A DNA stretch of 64,000 nucleotides. Origin: Nereida sp024640765. GTDB taxonomy: Bacteria; Pseudomonadota; Alphaproteobacteria; Rhodobacterales; Rhodobacteraceae. Both the position numbers and the translations under genes were made by a program. Location: positions 58,453-122,452 of the forward strand of contig JAHEEK010000010.1 of NCBI GenBank assembly GCA_024640765.1. The letters are read 5' to 3'. Under the pieces are notes generated by a model that searched no databases, was not told the DNA's origin, and was given only the letters and a program-made list of their open reading frames with translations. Positions 1-8,036 of this stretch are shown in pieces. The stretch's first letter is position 1; each line of letters opens with the position of its first letter.

Positions 1-1
1 C

Positions 2-616
2 TACACCGAAGCCGAGATTGACCGCGTTGCGCGCTCTGCGTTTGAGTTGGCCATGCGCCGCAACAAACGCGTTTGCTCTATGGAAAAAGCCAACGTGATG
101 GAAAGCGGCATTCTGTGGCGCGAAGTCGTTACCAAAGTGCACGCCGAATATCCCGAAGTTGAGCTAAGCCACATGTACGCAGACAACGGCGCAATGCAGT
201 TGGTCCGCGCGCCCAAGCAGTTTGACGTGATCCTGACAGACAACCTGTTTGGCGATATTTTGTCTGACTGTGCTGCAATGCTGACCGGCTCTCTTGGCAT
301 GCTGCCTTCCGCATCCCTTGGTGCAATTGGCGAAAACGGTCGCCCCAAAGCGCTCTATGAGCCGGTACACGGTTCCGCGCCTGACATCACAGGCCAAAGC
401 AAAGCGAACCCAATCGCGTGTATTTTGTCCTTTGCGATGGCGCTGCGCTATTCGTTTGACCAAGGTGCTGAGGCTGCTCGCCTTGAAGCAGCGGTTGAAA
501 AAGTACTGGCCGATGGTGCGCGTACCGGTGATCTGATGGGTCCAGACGGTGGTACCCCAATCAGCACCAGCCAGATGGGCGACGTTATCTTGGCCGCTTT
601 GGACGCGTCCCTTTAA
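2..616 (+). CDS. leuB: 3-isopropylmalate dehydrogenase, C-terminal part (5' end outside window)
   Basis: This enzyme catalyses the third step of leucine synthesis: NAD-dependent oxidative decarboxylation of 3-isopropylmalate in the cytosol. About 204 residues are visible, starting inside the protein. The run TDNLFGDILSD carries the metal-binding aspartates of the family, and YEPVHGSAPDI is the conserved cofactor-side loop. The family is usually about 365-370 residues, so roughly the first 45% lies upstream of the window. The reading frame is open to the left edge and ends in TAA just before a strong terminator. The assignment is secure; isocitrate and tartrate dehydrogenases are the only close relatives. 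Confidence 0.96.
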   Translation, partial: YTEAEIDRVARSAFELAMRRNKRVCSMEKANVMESGILWREVVTKVHAEYPEVELSHMYADNGAMQLVRAPKQFDVILTDNLFGDILSDCAAMLTGSLGMLPSASLGAIGENGRPKALYEPVHGSAPDITGQSKANPIACILSFAMALRYSFDQGAEAARLEAAVEKVLADGARTGDLMGPDGGTPISTSQMGDVILAALDASL

Positions 617-641
617 GGGCACGTTTCACAACAATTCACAG

Positions 642-684
642 CGCCCGCCCTGATGCATCTTGTCACAGGGCGGGCGTTTGTTTT
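642..684 (+). terminator. Rho-independent terminator of leuB
   Basis: An 11-bp perfect GC-rich stem (cgcccgccctg at 642-652 pairing with 666-676) has a 13-nt loop and is followed by tttgtttt. It lies 25 nt after the leuB stop. An ATG at 653 that opens the next reading frame falls in the loop of this hairpin, which argues that the next gene starts further downstream. Confidence 0.85.
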
Positions 685-715
685 AGCCATGACTGAAACC
701 AGTCAGGCCGCCTTT

Positions 716-1675
716 ATGTCCAACAATACATCCGCCGCGCTTTATGCCCTTTTGGGTTTTGCGATTTTCTCGACCCATGATGTGATCGTGAAAGTACTGG
801 GCGTGAGTTATCAGCCTTTCCAGATTTTGTTCTTTAGCGTGCTGTTCGGCTTTCCGATGGTCATGATGATGCTTATGCGCGACCAGACCGAAGCCAACCT
901 TATTCCGCGTCACCCGTGGTGGACCGCCCTGCGCACGCTTGCTGCAGTCGCCACAGGTATCAGCGTGTTTTACGCCTTCTCTGTGCTGCCGTTGACCCAG
1001 ACCTACGCGATCATTTTCGCAAGTCCGCTGATCATTACCGTCCTGTCCATTCCGATCTTGGGTGAGACTGTTGGCTGGCGGCGCTGGGTTGCGGTTGCGC
1101 TGGGCCTGAGCGGTGTTTTGGTGGTGCTGCGCCCGGGGGGAACCGACCTTGGGCTTGGTCATGCCGCTGCGTTGATGGGCGCGTTTGGCGGGGCGCTTGC
1201 CTCGGTGATTGTGCGCAAAATCGGCAAGGACGAACGTACGATTGTTTTGATGCTCTACCCCATGATGGCCAATTTTGTGTTGATGGGTGTGGCCCTGCCG
1301 TTTGTCTATGTTCCCATGACCCTGCCTGATTTGGTCGGTACCCTTGCCATGTCCATCCTCGTGAACCTTGCTGGGCTTTGCATGATTGTGGCCTACAAAA
1401 AGGGGGACGCGGCAATTGTCGCGCCGATGCAGTACAGCCAAATCATTTGGGCGACCATTTTTGGCGTACTGCTCTTTTCGGAATTCCCTGACGCGATGAC
1501 CCTACTTGGCGCAGCGATCATTATTGCAAGTGGTTTGATCATTGTGTTCCGCGAGGGCACGAAAGACGCCTCTGAAACGACGCCGGTTCTGCGCACCCGT
1601 TCACGGTTTGAAACAGGCACCGCCGCCCGTCTTAGCCCCACGTTGCGCAAACGCGGGATCATCGATCAGAAGTGA
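716..1675 (+). CDS. EamA-family (DMT superfamily) transporter
   Basis: An inner-membrane carrier of the drug/metabolite transporter superfamily with about ten hydrophobic segments in two EamA repeats. The substrate is not predictable. The protein begins MSNNTSAALYALLGFAIFS, which goes straight into the first membrane helix. In-frame ATGs at 653 and 689 exist, but 653 lies inside the leuB terminator loop and the extra residues are hydrophilic, so 716 is chosen (319 aa, a normal size for the family). The soluble C-terminal tail is basic (residues about 290-319). The neighbour on the other strand at 1716 is a second small exporter-like protein. Confidence 0.85.
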   Translation: MSNNTSAALYALLGFAIFSTHDVIVKVLGVSYQPFQILFFSVLFGFPMVMMMLMRDQTEANLIPRHPWWTALRTLAAVATGISVFYAFSVLPLTQTYAIIFASPLIITVLSIPILGETVGWRRWVAVALGLSGVLVVLRPGGTDLGLGHAAALMGAFGGALASVIVRKIGKDERTIVLMLYPMMANFVLMGVALPFVYVPMTLPDLVGTLAMSILVNLAGLCMIVAYKKGDAAIVAPMQYSQIIWATIFGVLLFSEFPDAMTLLGAAIIIASGLIIVFREGTKDASETTPVLRTRSRFETGTAARLSPTLRKRGIIDQK

Positions 1676-1715
1676 TTTCTGTTTGAAAGGCGGGGCCGTT
1701 AACGGGTCCGCCGAC

Positions 1716-2168
1716 CTAGCGATAGATCAGTACGGCGCCCACAGTCAAAAAGCCAAGCCCGACAAACTGCGATAGGCCGAGATAGCTGGGGGCGACCCCA
1801 AACATGCCGATCCGCGCAATTACAACTGCGCCGATCATCTGTCCGATGATTGCGGAAATCACCACGAAGAACACACCAATTTGGGGCACTGCCCATGTGA
1901 AGGCCCACACGAAGCATAGGCCCAACAAACCGCCGCTTAACAGATAAAGCGGTTGCACTTTGATTGCGGCAAGGCTGCCTTGTGCGCCGCCGGCAAACCA
2001 CAAGATGATCAGCGCGACCAAGCCAACAGCAAATGAAATGGCTGAGCCAAGAATAAAGCTGCCAATGTTTTGTGACAGTTTGGCGTTTAGCGGCCCTTGA
2101 AGGGCAACCATCACACCGACCACAAGCATCAGGCCGATGATCAAGAAAAAGCTGAGATCTTTGTCCAT
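1716..2168 (-). CDS. DUF606/YdcZ-type DMT small transporter
   Basis: A 150-residue integral membrane protein with about five hydrophobic helices, matching the YdcZ (DUF606) branch of the DMT superfamily, in which each chain is half the size of an EamA protein. The conserved N-terminal pattern GVMVALQGPLNAKLS and the later GQMIGAVVIARIG are seen. The substrate is unknown. It is convergent with the EamA gene at 716-1675 and shares no operon with it. Family members usually act as dimers, and no partner subunit is adjacent. Confidence 0.85.
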   Translation of the reverse strand: MDKDLSFFLIIGLMLVVGVMVALQGPLNAKLSQNIGSFILGSAISFAVGLVALIILWFAGGAQGSLAAIKVQPLYLLSGGLLGLCFVWAFTWAVPQIGVFFVVISAIIGQMIGAVVIARIGMFGVAPSYLGLSQFVGLGFLTVGAVLIYR

Positions 2169-2240
2169 TTGGATGTCCCTTGTAAAACGTCCGTCAAATT
2201 CCGCCGTGATAAATCACCATCGCGCGGCAAATGACAGCCC

Positions 2241-3062
2241 TCAACGCGGCGTTGCGTTTGGATAGAAAAGCTGGGTGCCCGCGACGGTGAACGCGGCGAT
2301 GGCGCTCTGTCCTTCATCTTGGGTTAACCAATCGGCAAAGCGTTGAGCCTCGGCCACTTTGACGTGGGGGTGGCGCGCCGGGTCTACCACGATCACGCCG
2401 TATTGGTTGAACATCGCGGGATCGCCCTCAACCAGCACGTCGTGGTTGGTTTTGTTGCCAAAGGCCAGCCATGTGGCACGGTCGCTTAGCACATACGCCC
2501 CCATGGCGATGCCGGTGTTCAGGGTTGCGCCCATGCCACTGCCCGTTTCGCGGTACCACGTGCCTGAGGCGTATGTTGGGTCAAGCGAGCCCCACATCCG
2601 CATTTCGGCTTTGTGGGTGCCGCTGTCGTCACCGCGGCTGGCAAAGGGTGCTTTTTGGGCGGCGATACGGGCTAGCGCCTTAGCCGCGCTGCGTGTTCCG
2701 CGAATGCCCGCAGGGTCGTCGTTTGGGCCAATCAGCACGAAATCATTATACATCACATCGCGGCGCGGCAGGCCGTAACCCGCATCCACAAAGGCCTGCT
2801 CTGCGGCTTTGGCGTGCACCAGCAAAACATCTCCGTCGCCGTTTTGGGCATTGCGCAACGCCTGCCCTGTGCCAACCGCCACGACGCGGACTTCAATGCC
2901 GGTTGCGGCCTCAAATACCGGTAAAATCGCATCGAACAGCCCAGAGTTTTGGGTGGATGTGGTGGATTGTACAACGATAAATTGCTCAGCTTTTGCGCGC
3001 GTCGGCATCACCGACACAGACAGTACCAACGCAAAAAATAGGCCTGCGCATTTAGTCCACAT
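2241..3062 (-). CDS. tupA: Tungstate ABC transporter, periplasmic binding protein TupA
   Basis: Periplasmic oxyanion receptor delivering tungstate to TupBC. The protein has a signal peptide (MWTKCAGLFFALVLS, cleavage near AKA-EQF) and then the TupA hallmark TTSTQNSGL near the mature N terminus, which forms part of the oxyanion pocket. The start at 3062 is preferred to the ATG at 3074 because GGAGAG lies 4 nt upstream of it and it begins directly with the signal peptide (273 aa). It overlaps the end of tupC by 11 nt and is last in a tupB-tupC-tupA operon. Binding specificity for tungstate over molybdate comes from family knowledge and was not tested. Confidence 0.9.
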   Translation of the reverse strand: MWTKCAGLFFALVLSVSVMPTRAKAEQFIVVQSTTSTQNSGLFDAILPVFEAATGIEVRVVAVGTGQALRNAQNGDGDVLLVHAKAAEQAFVDAGYGLPRRDVMYNDFVLIGPNDDPAGIRGTRSAAKALARIAAQKAPFASRGDDSGTHKAEMRMWGSLDPTYASGTWYRETGSGMGATLNTGIAMGAYVLSDRATWLAFGNKTNHDVLVEGDPAMFNQYGVIVVDPARHPHVKVAEAQRFADWLTQDEGQSAIAAFTVAGTQLFYPNATPR

Positions 3063-3804
3063 AAAGCTCTCCATCCAGCCACGCTTTCATGGGGCGTGAT
3101 TGTGGTTCAGTCAAAAGGCGTGCGGCTGGACCGGCCTCGGCAAGGCGGCCGCTTTGCAAAAACGCCACATCTTGGGCAAGGCGTTTGGCCTGCCCTTGGT
3201 CGTGGGTGACCATCACCACTGTGGTGCCTTGGGCCTGCACAGCTTGCACCAATGTTTCGACGGCGCGCGTCGCTGATGGATCAAGATTGGCTGTCGGCTC
3301 ATCAAGCATCAGCATGCGCGGCGCACCAATGGTGGCGCGCACAATCGCCAGCTTTTGTTGCTCACCACCGGACAAAAGCCGTGCAGGGCGTGTTGCCATA
3401 TCCTGAAGGCCCGCCTTGGTCAGCAATGCCTCTACTTGGGCGGCGCGCGCGTGGCGGGGCACGCCCTTCACCTTCAACGCAAAACGCAAATTGCCCGCAA
3501 CAGAGCGGCGCATCATCACGGGGCGCTGAAACACCATCGCTTGGGCCGCGCGGGCATGGGCATCAAGGGTGCGCCCGTTCCAGATAACATCGCCAGATGT
3601 GGGCGCGATCAACCCGTGGATCAACCGCAGCAACAGGCTTTTGCCCGCACCGTTGGGCCCCAAAATTGTTGTGATGCGCCCCTCGCGCAGACGAAGCGAG
3701 ACGTCATCCACAAAGCGCGTGCCATCGGCGCGGTAGGTTAGCCCGCGTGTTTCAAGAAGGGTGCCGCCGAAATCAGCGCGGATGATATTTGCGGGCTCAC
3801 GCAT
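3052..3804 (-). CDS. tupC: Tungstate ABC transporter ATP-binding protein TupC
   Basis: ATPase subunit energising TupB. Visible motifs are Walker A GPNGAGKS (residues 49-56), Q-loop VFQRP (about 91-95), signature LSGGE (144-148), Walker B LMLDEP (165-170) and the switch histidine in MVTHD. At 250 residues it is a complete single nucleotide-binding domain. It overlaps tupB by 8 nt and tupA by 11 nt, so all three are likely translationally coupled. Confidence 0.92.
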   Translation of the reverse strand: MREPANIIRADFGGTLLETRGLTYRADGTRFVDDVSLRLREGRITTILGPNGAGKSLLLRLIHGLIAPTSGDVIWNGRTLDAHARAAQAMVFQRPVMMRRSVAGNLRFALKVKGVPRHARAAQVEALLTKAGLQDMATRPARLLSGGEQQKLAIVRATIGAPRMLMLDEPTANLDPSATRAVETLVQAVQAQGTTVVMVTHDQGQAKRLAQDVAFLQSGRLAEAGPAARLLTEPQSRPMKAWLDGELYVD

Positions 3805-4504
3805 AAGCAGCCCTCACAGAAGCAGAGCGCAGTGTCATCACGGCCGCATTCACCAGAAGTGCGATCAACAACAGCACAATCCCAAGGGCCAGCGCCAGCT
3901 CAAGATTGCCCTTGCTGGTTTCAAGCGCGATCGATGTGGTCATGACGCGGGTGACGTGGTTGATGTTGCCACCCACAATCATGACCGCGCCCACTTCGGC
4001 CACCGCACGGCCAAAACCCGCAAGCGCCACAGGCACCAACGCCAGCCGTGCATCCCACATTAGCGCCCCAATCCGTGCCAGCCGTCCAACGCCCATAGAG
4101 CGGAACTGCTCGCGGTATTCGCGGTGCATATCCGATGTCACTTGCACCGTTAGGGCCGCAATAATCGGCGTGATCAGAATGGTCTGCGCAATAATCATAG
4201 CGGCAGGTTTGTAAAGCAGGGCCAGCACCCCAAGCGGGCCACTTGCTGACAACAGCAGATACACCCCCAATCCCACCACCACAGGCGGTAGGCCCATCAG
4301 CGCGTTCAGAAAGATGATAACGCCGCCGCGTCCGGCAAACTGTGTGCCGCCCACAACCGCGCCTAATGGCAGGCCAATCGCACAGGCAATGGCGGTCGCA
4401 CTTAACGTCACATAAAGCGACAGCCCCACAACACCGCGCAGCACCGGATCCCCTTGGGCGATCAGAGCAAAGGCGCGCAGCAGTATGTCGGCAAATGTTT
4501 CCAT
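3797..4504 (-). CDS. tupB: Tungstate ABC transporter permease TupB
   Basis: Inner-membrane permease of the tungstate importer (235 aa), with about five to six hydrophobic segments and the ABC-permease coupling region around residues 125-155 (EYREQFRSMGVGRLARIG, the EAA-type loop). It is the first gene of tupBCA and diverges from the amidohydrolase gene at 4575. The 70-nt gap between the two starts must hold both promoters; I see no clear ModE-like palindrome in it. Confidence 0.9.
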   Translation of the reverse strand: METFADILLRAFALIAQGDPVLRGVVGLSLYVTLSATAIACAIGLPLGAVVGGTQFAGRGGVIIFLNALMGLPPVVVGLGVYLLLSASGPLGVLALLYKPAAMIIAQTILITPIIAALTVQVTSDMHREYREQFRSMGVGRLARIGALMWDARLALVPVALAGFGRAVAEVGAVMIVGGNINHVTRVMTTSIALETSKGNLELALALGIVLLLIALLVNAAVMTLRSASVRAAYA

Positions 4505-4574
4505 CCCTTGTCTCTACCAAACCTGCTGGGCTACTCCAAAGCTAAGAAACGCCATAAATCCGATAGGAGCCGAC

Positions 4575-5441
4575 ATGCTGCCCACTGCCTTGCCCCCGAT
4601 CGACACACCAACGTCGCCCATTGGAAACGTGCCGCGTTGGGCGTGTGATGCGCATATTCATATGGTTGGCGATGATATGCCCTTGTGGGATGGCCGTGTT
4701 GAGGACCTCGCCGCCGGCAGCCTTGATGAGTATGTCACGCGCTACCGCCACCATATGGATGTGCTGGGCATGGAGCGTTGCGTGATCGTGCATTCCATTC
4801 TTTACGGGGCCAACAATGATGTGACGAAAGCCGCTGTTTCGGCGATGGGTGATGCGGCGCGCGGGATCGGGCTTGTCACGGATGCGGCGACCGAGGCGGA
4901 TTTGGATGATCTGCGTGATGCCGGTATTGTAGGCGTGCGGCTGAACTATGTGCACGGCGGTGTGTTGTCGTGGGATGGCGTGAAGCGGATCGCGCCGATG
5001 CTTGCGGCGCGCGGGATGCATGTGCAGATGCTGATGAACACCCATAAACACATGCAAGAACTTGCGGATGATGTGCGCGCCATGCCGGTGCCCGTATGTT
5101 TTGACCACATCGGTTGGCCTGATCTAAGCCTTGGCATCCAGCAAGAAGGCTTTGAGACACTGCGCCAATTGGTGTCCGATGGGGCCTGTCACGTGAAGCT
5201 AAGCGCCCCTTACAGGCTATGCAATGCGCCGTATGAGGCGGCCAGCAACTTTATCGAAACACTGGCGCGCGCCAATCCTGACGCCTGCGTTTGGGGAAGC
5301 GACTGGCCTCACATTATGCTGGCGGATGCGAAACTGCCGGATGCGGGCGTCTTGCTGAACCACTTCATGGGGATCGTAACCGATGAGGATACTCGCCGCC
5401 GCATTTTGGTTGATACACCTGCGCGGCTTTACGGCTTTTGA
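4575..5441 (+). CDS. Amidohydrolase-family (2-pyrone-4,6-dicarboxylate lactonase-like) hydrolase
   Basis: A TIM-barrel metal-dependent hydrolase of the amidohydrolase_2 group. The DAHIHM motif at the N-terminal side provides the first metal histidines, CFDHIGWPD is the conserved mid-protein histidine region, and VWGSDWPH near the C terminus carries the catalytic aspartate. This pattern matches 2-pyrone-4,6-dicarboxylic acid lactonase and related decarboxylases. The ATG at 4575 has AGGAG 5 nt upstream, so the open frame reaching back to 4485 is not used (288 aa). No aromatic-degradation genes are adjacent, so the substrate is unknown. The last 13 nt overlap the convergent gene at 5429. Confidence 0.83.
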   Translation: MLPTALPPIDTPTSPIGNVPRWACDAHIHMVGDDMPLWDGRVEDLAAGSLDEYVTRYRHHMDVLGMERCVIVHSILYGANNDVTKAAVSAMGDAARGIGLVTDAATEADLDDLRDAGIVGVRLNYVHGGVLSWDGVKRIAPMLAARGMHVQMLMNTHKHMQELADDVRAMPVPVCFDHIGWPDLSLGIQQEGFETLRQLVSDGACHVKLSAPYRLCNAPYEAASNFIETLARANPDACVWGSDWPHIMLADAKLPDAGVLLNHFMGIVTDEDTRRRILVDTPARLYGF

Positions 5442-6637
5442 CGCTCGCCCTCTTGGGGGGTCACATCATAGGGCGCGGCAAGGTCCCAGACATGATCGGG
5501 GATCATGTTCTTCATCTTTGCAGGCTCTTCGCGGCGCAGGTGCAGTACGGCTTCAACTGCTTTCATCTCAAGTCTCGCGCGGGCAAATTCGATGCCGCGC
5601 GGTCCGATGCGCGGCATGAGCCAGCCCACAATCGGGCGCAACCAATTGGGCATTTTGCGCAGGGGAAGCCCCCCCGCCGCGCGCGCAGTATTGTCGCGAA
5701 AACCGGCCACCGCACCGGCGCGTTTGCCCTTATCGGCGGGGGCTGAAAGTTTGACCTCTGGGCGGATGGCCTCAAGGGCGCGGGCGCCACGATCATTGCG
5801 CACGATCACCCATTGCTCACCGGTGCCGCCCATGTAGCCCACGGTAATATCAGCCAGCGTGTTGGTGTAATCCACGCAGGTACGACAGGTCAGCGGAAAG
5901 AAGTCGGGCGATAAATCAGACAGTGGCAACTGCAGGAACGGAATGGTCTGCGAGCGGCCATCCTCAAAGCGCAGCTCAACGTGATAATCGGCGCGAAACT
6001 CAAGATATGTGATCGTCTCGGGTTTGTCGGACAGGCGCGCCAAAAAGTCGTGGAAATTGGCAGTGGTTGTGTTGTCAGAACACGGTGTCCCGATCACGGT
6101 GATGGCCTCAAAGCCAAGCTGTTCTTCGATGCGGCGCAGGGCATACACCTGACAGGGGATGCCGATCATCGCCAGCCGTTTCAGGCCCATTTCGGCGGCG
6201 GGTTCCAGCATGGCCAGCAGCGGCGCGTAGCCCATCCGCATCCCGCGAGCTTGGGCCATATTGGCGGCCTCAGTAATGATCGCGGGCACGGGTTTCCACG
6301 GATCATCAGCGTCAGGCACCATGCAAATTACGCCGTCGACACTGCCGTCTTCCAGCATCTTTTCAGCCAGCCGCGTTGTCAGCCCTGTCCATTGCGCCCC
6401 CTCGCGCGCAGGGGTCAAAGCGGCGCGGTACATGGCTTGGAACGGACCAAAGAAAACCTCGTCCCCCGTTGCGCGCCGAGTGCGCCCTTGCACGGCGGTT
6501 TCCATCGCGGGGTAGTCCGGTTTGATGAACTGGCACGCGGTGCCGCAGGACTTTGCGATCCCCATGCGCGAGACGCCGCAATCTGTGCAAAGGCCACGGG
6601 GTTCAGCAGGGCCGGCGGAGGGGGTCAGGACTGTCAT
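5429..6637 (-). CDS. F420-hydrogenase beta-subunit family Fe-S flavoprotein (BciB/HCAR-like)
   Basis: This 402-residue protein matches the two-domain FrhB-type flavoproteins that include BciB (8-vinyl reductase of (bacterio)chlorophyll synthesis) and 7-hydroxymethyl-chlorophyll a reductase. Visible are an N-terminal cysteine cluster (CTDCG, then SCGTAC), a central GTPCSDNTT block and a later CRTCVDYTN followed by VGYMGG. In the family these cysteines hold two [4Fe-4S] clusters next to FAD. The ATG at 6637 is chosen because the upstream extension (to 6763) is unlike the family and would run into the next gene's promoter. No photosynthesis genes are visible in the window, so the role in pigment synthesis is an inference. 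Confidence 0.75.
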   Translation of the reverse strand: MTVLTPSAGPAEPRGLCTDCGVSRMGIAKSCGTACQFIKPDYPAMETAVQGRTRRATGDEVFFGPFQAMYRAALTPAREGAQWTGLTTRLAEKMLEDGSVDGVICMVPDADDPWKPVPAIITEAANMAQARGMRMGYAPLLAMLEPAAEMGLKRLAMIGIPCQVYALRRIEEQLGFEAITVIGTPCSDNTTTANFHDFLARLSDKPETITYLEFRADYHVELRFEDGRSQTIPFLQLPLSDLSPDFFPLTCRTCVDYTNTLADITVGYMGGTGEQWVIVRNDRGARALEAIRPEVKLSAPADKGKRAGAVAGFRDNTARAAGGLPLRKMPNWLRPIVGWLMPRIGPRGIEFARARLEMKAVEAVLHLRREEPAKMKNMIPDHVWDLAAPYDVTPQEGERQKP

Positions 6638-6749
6638 GGTGTGATGTATGGCATAGGCGCGCTGCGCCGCAAAGTTGATTGCAGACTTGCGCGGCTGCCC
6701 GTTGCATGGCAGCGGTACGCCCGAGGATAATTTGAACCGGAGCACCCCC

Positions 6750-7913
6750 ATGAAAGCTGGCATCGCCGCATTGATCTTTGCTTATGTGTTGTCGCAATTC
6801 TACCGCGCGTTTTTGGCGGTTCTGACAGGTGTTCTGGGTCGCGATATTGGCGCCACGCCTGATGATTTGGCGGCGGCTTCGGGCCTGTGGTTTTTGACAT
6901 TTGCGGTGATGCAAATCCCCGTGGGCTGGGCGCTTGATACAATCGGGCCGCGTAAAACAGCGCCCGCGTTGTTGATGATTGGCGCGCTTGGGGCGGTGGT
7001 TTTTGCGATGGCCACCACGGTGCTGCACATCAAATTGGCGATGGTTTTGATTGGCATCGGGTGTTCAGCGGTGTTGATGGCGGGGTATTTCATCTTTGCC
7101 AAAATCTATGCACCGGCCGTGTTTGCCACCCTTGCGGGGGTGATGATCGGGATCGGGAGTTTGGGCAATTTTCTGTCAGCGGCACCAACAGCTTGGGCGG
7201 TTGAGGCCTTTGGTTGGCGCGCCACGTTGATGGGTCTGGCGGCACTTACGGCTGCCACGGCTGTGGTGATGTTTGCCCTGATCCGCGACCCTGCACGTGA
7301 GGTGGACGCACCCAAAGATGGCTCTGTTCTGACGCTGTTGCGGATGCCCGCGCTGTGGCTGATTTTCCCGCTGATGTTTGTAAATTACGCCGCTGCCGCA
7401 GGGATTAGGGGGCTTTGGATTGGGCCGTATTTCGATGATCTGCACGGCGCGCTTCCGGCGTTTATTGGTACAGCGGGCCTTGTGATGGGGCTTGCTATGG
7501 TGGCAGGCACATTCCTTTACGCACCGGCAGACCGCATTTTTGGTACGCGCAAATGGGTCATTATTATCGGCAATAGCATCGGTGTGCTGTGTCTGGCGTT
7601 TCTGGCGATTAATCCGGTGCCACAAATTTGGACTGCGGTAATCTTGCTTGCTGTGATTGGCATGGCGGGATCCGGGTTTCCGGTGATTGCCGCCCATGCG
7701 CGTAGCTTTTTCCCGTCCCATCTGACGGGGCGCGGTGTGACGTTGTTGAACTTGTTCGGGATTGGTGGCGTTGGCATTTTTCAGATGCTCACGGGGCGCA
7801 TCTACGACAGTTTTGGCGCACAGGGTGCATATCCGGTGATCTTTGGTTTGTTCGCTGTGACCATTACCATCGGGTTGGTCATTTACGCTTTTTCTGACGA
7901 CCGCACGGACTAG
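6750..7913 (+). CDS. MFS transporter
   Basis: Major facilitator superfamily carrier of about 387 residues with roughly twelve hydrophobic helices and a short charged central loop (IRDPAREVDAPKDG) separating the halves. The typical MFS helix 2-3 loop appears as GWALDTIGPRK. The ATG at 6750 has CGGAG 7 nt upstream, and the open frame before it (from 6675) lacks any hydrophobic character. It diverges from the BciB-like gene. The substrate cannot be predicted. Confidence 0.88.
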   Translation: MKAGIAALIFAYVLSQFYRAFLAVLTGVLGRDIGATPDDLAAASGLWFLTFAVMQIPVGWALDTIGPRKTAPALLMIGALGAVVFAMATTVLHIKLAMVLIGIGCSAVLMAGYFIFAKIYAPAVFATLAGVMIGIGSLGNFLSAAPTAWAVEAFGWRATLMGLAALTAATAVVMFALIRDPAREVDAPKDGSVLTLLRMPALWLIFPLMFVNYAAAAGIRGLWIGPYFDDLHGALPAFIGTAGLVMGLAMVAGTFLYAPADRIFGTRKWVIIIGNSIGVLCLAFLAINPVPQIWTAVILLAVIGMAGSGFPVIAAHARSFFPSHLTGRGVTLLNLFGIGGVGIFQMLTGRIYDSFGAQGAYPVIFGLFAVTITIGLVIYAFSDDRTD

Positions 7914-8036
7914 GCCGGAACAGCGCGCACACTGCATAGCGTCTTTGGTCACAGAGGGACGGATGTGAGGAGGGGGGTATGCATCGCGCAGCGCCCCTGT
8001 TACATCGCGCTTAACCCCGACTGAGGACACATAAAG

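Noticed and set aside
683..1441. A long minus-strand open frame within the EamA gene
   Set aside because: It is antisense and its product is a His/Gln/Arg-rich shadow typical of membrane-protein genes.
4505..4574. A ModE- or molybdenum-cofactor-type regulatory element before tupB
   Set aside because: The gap is only 70 nt and holds no recognisable palindrome or conserved RNA core.
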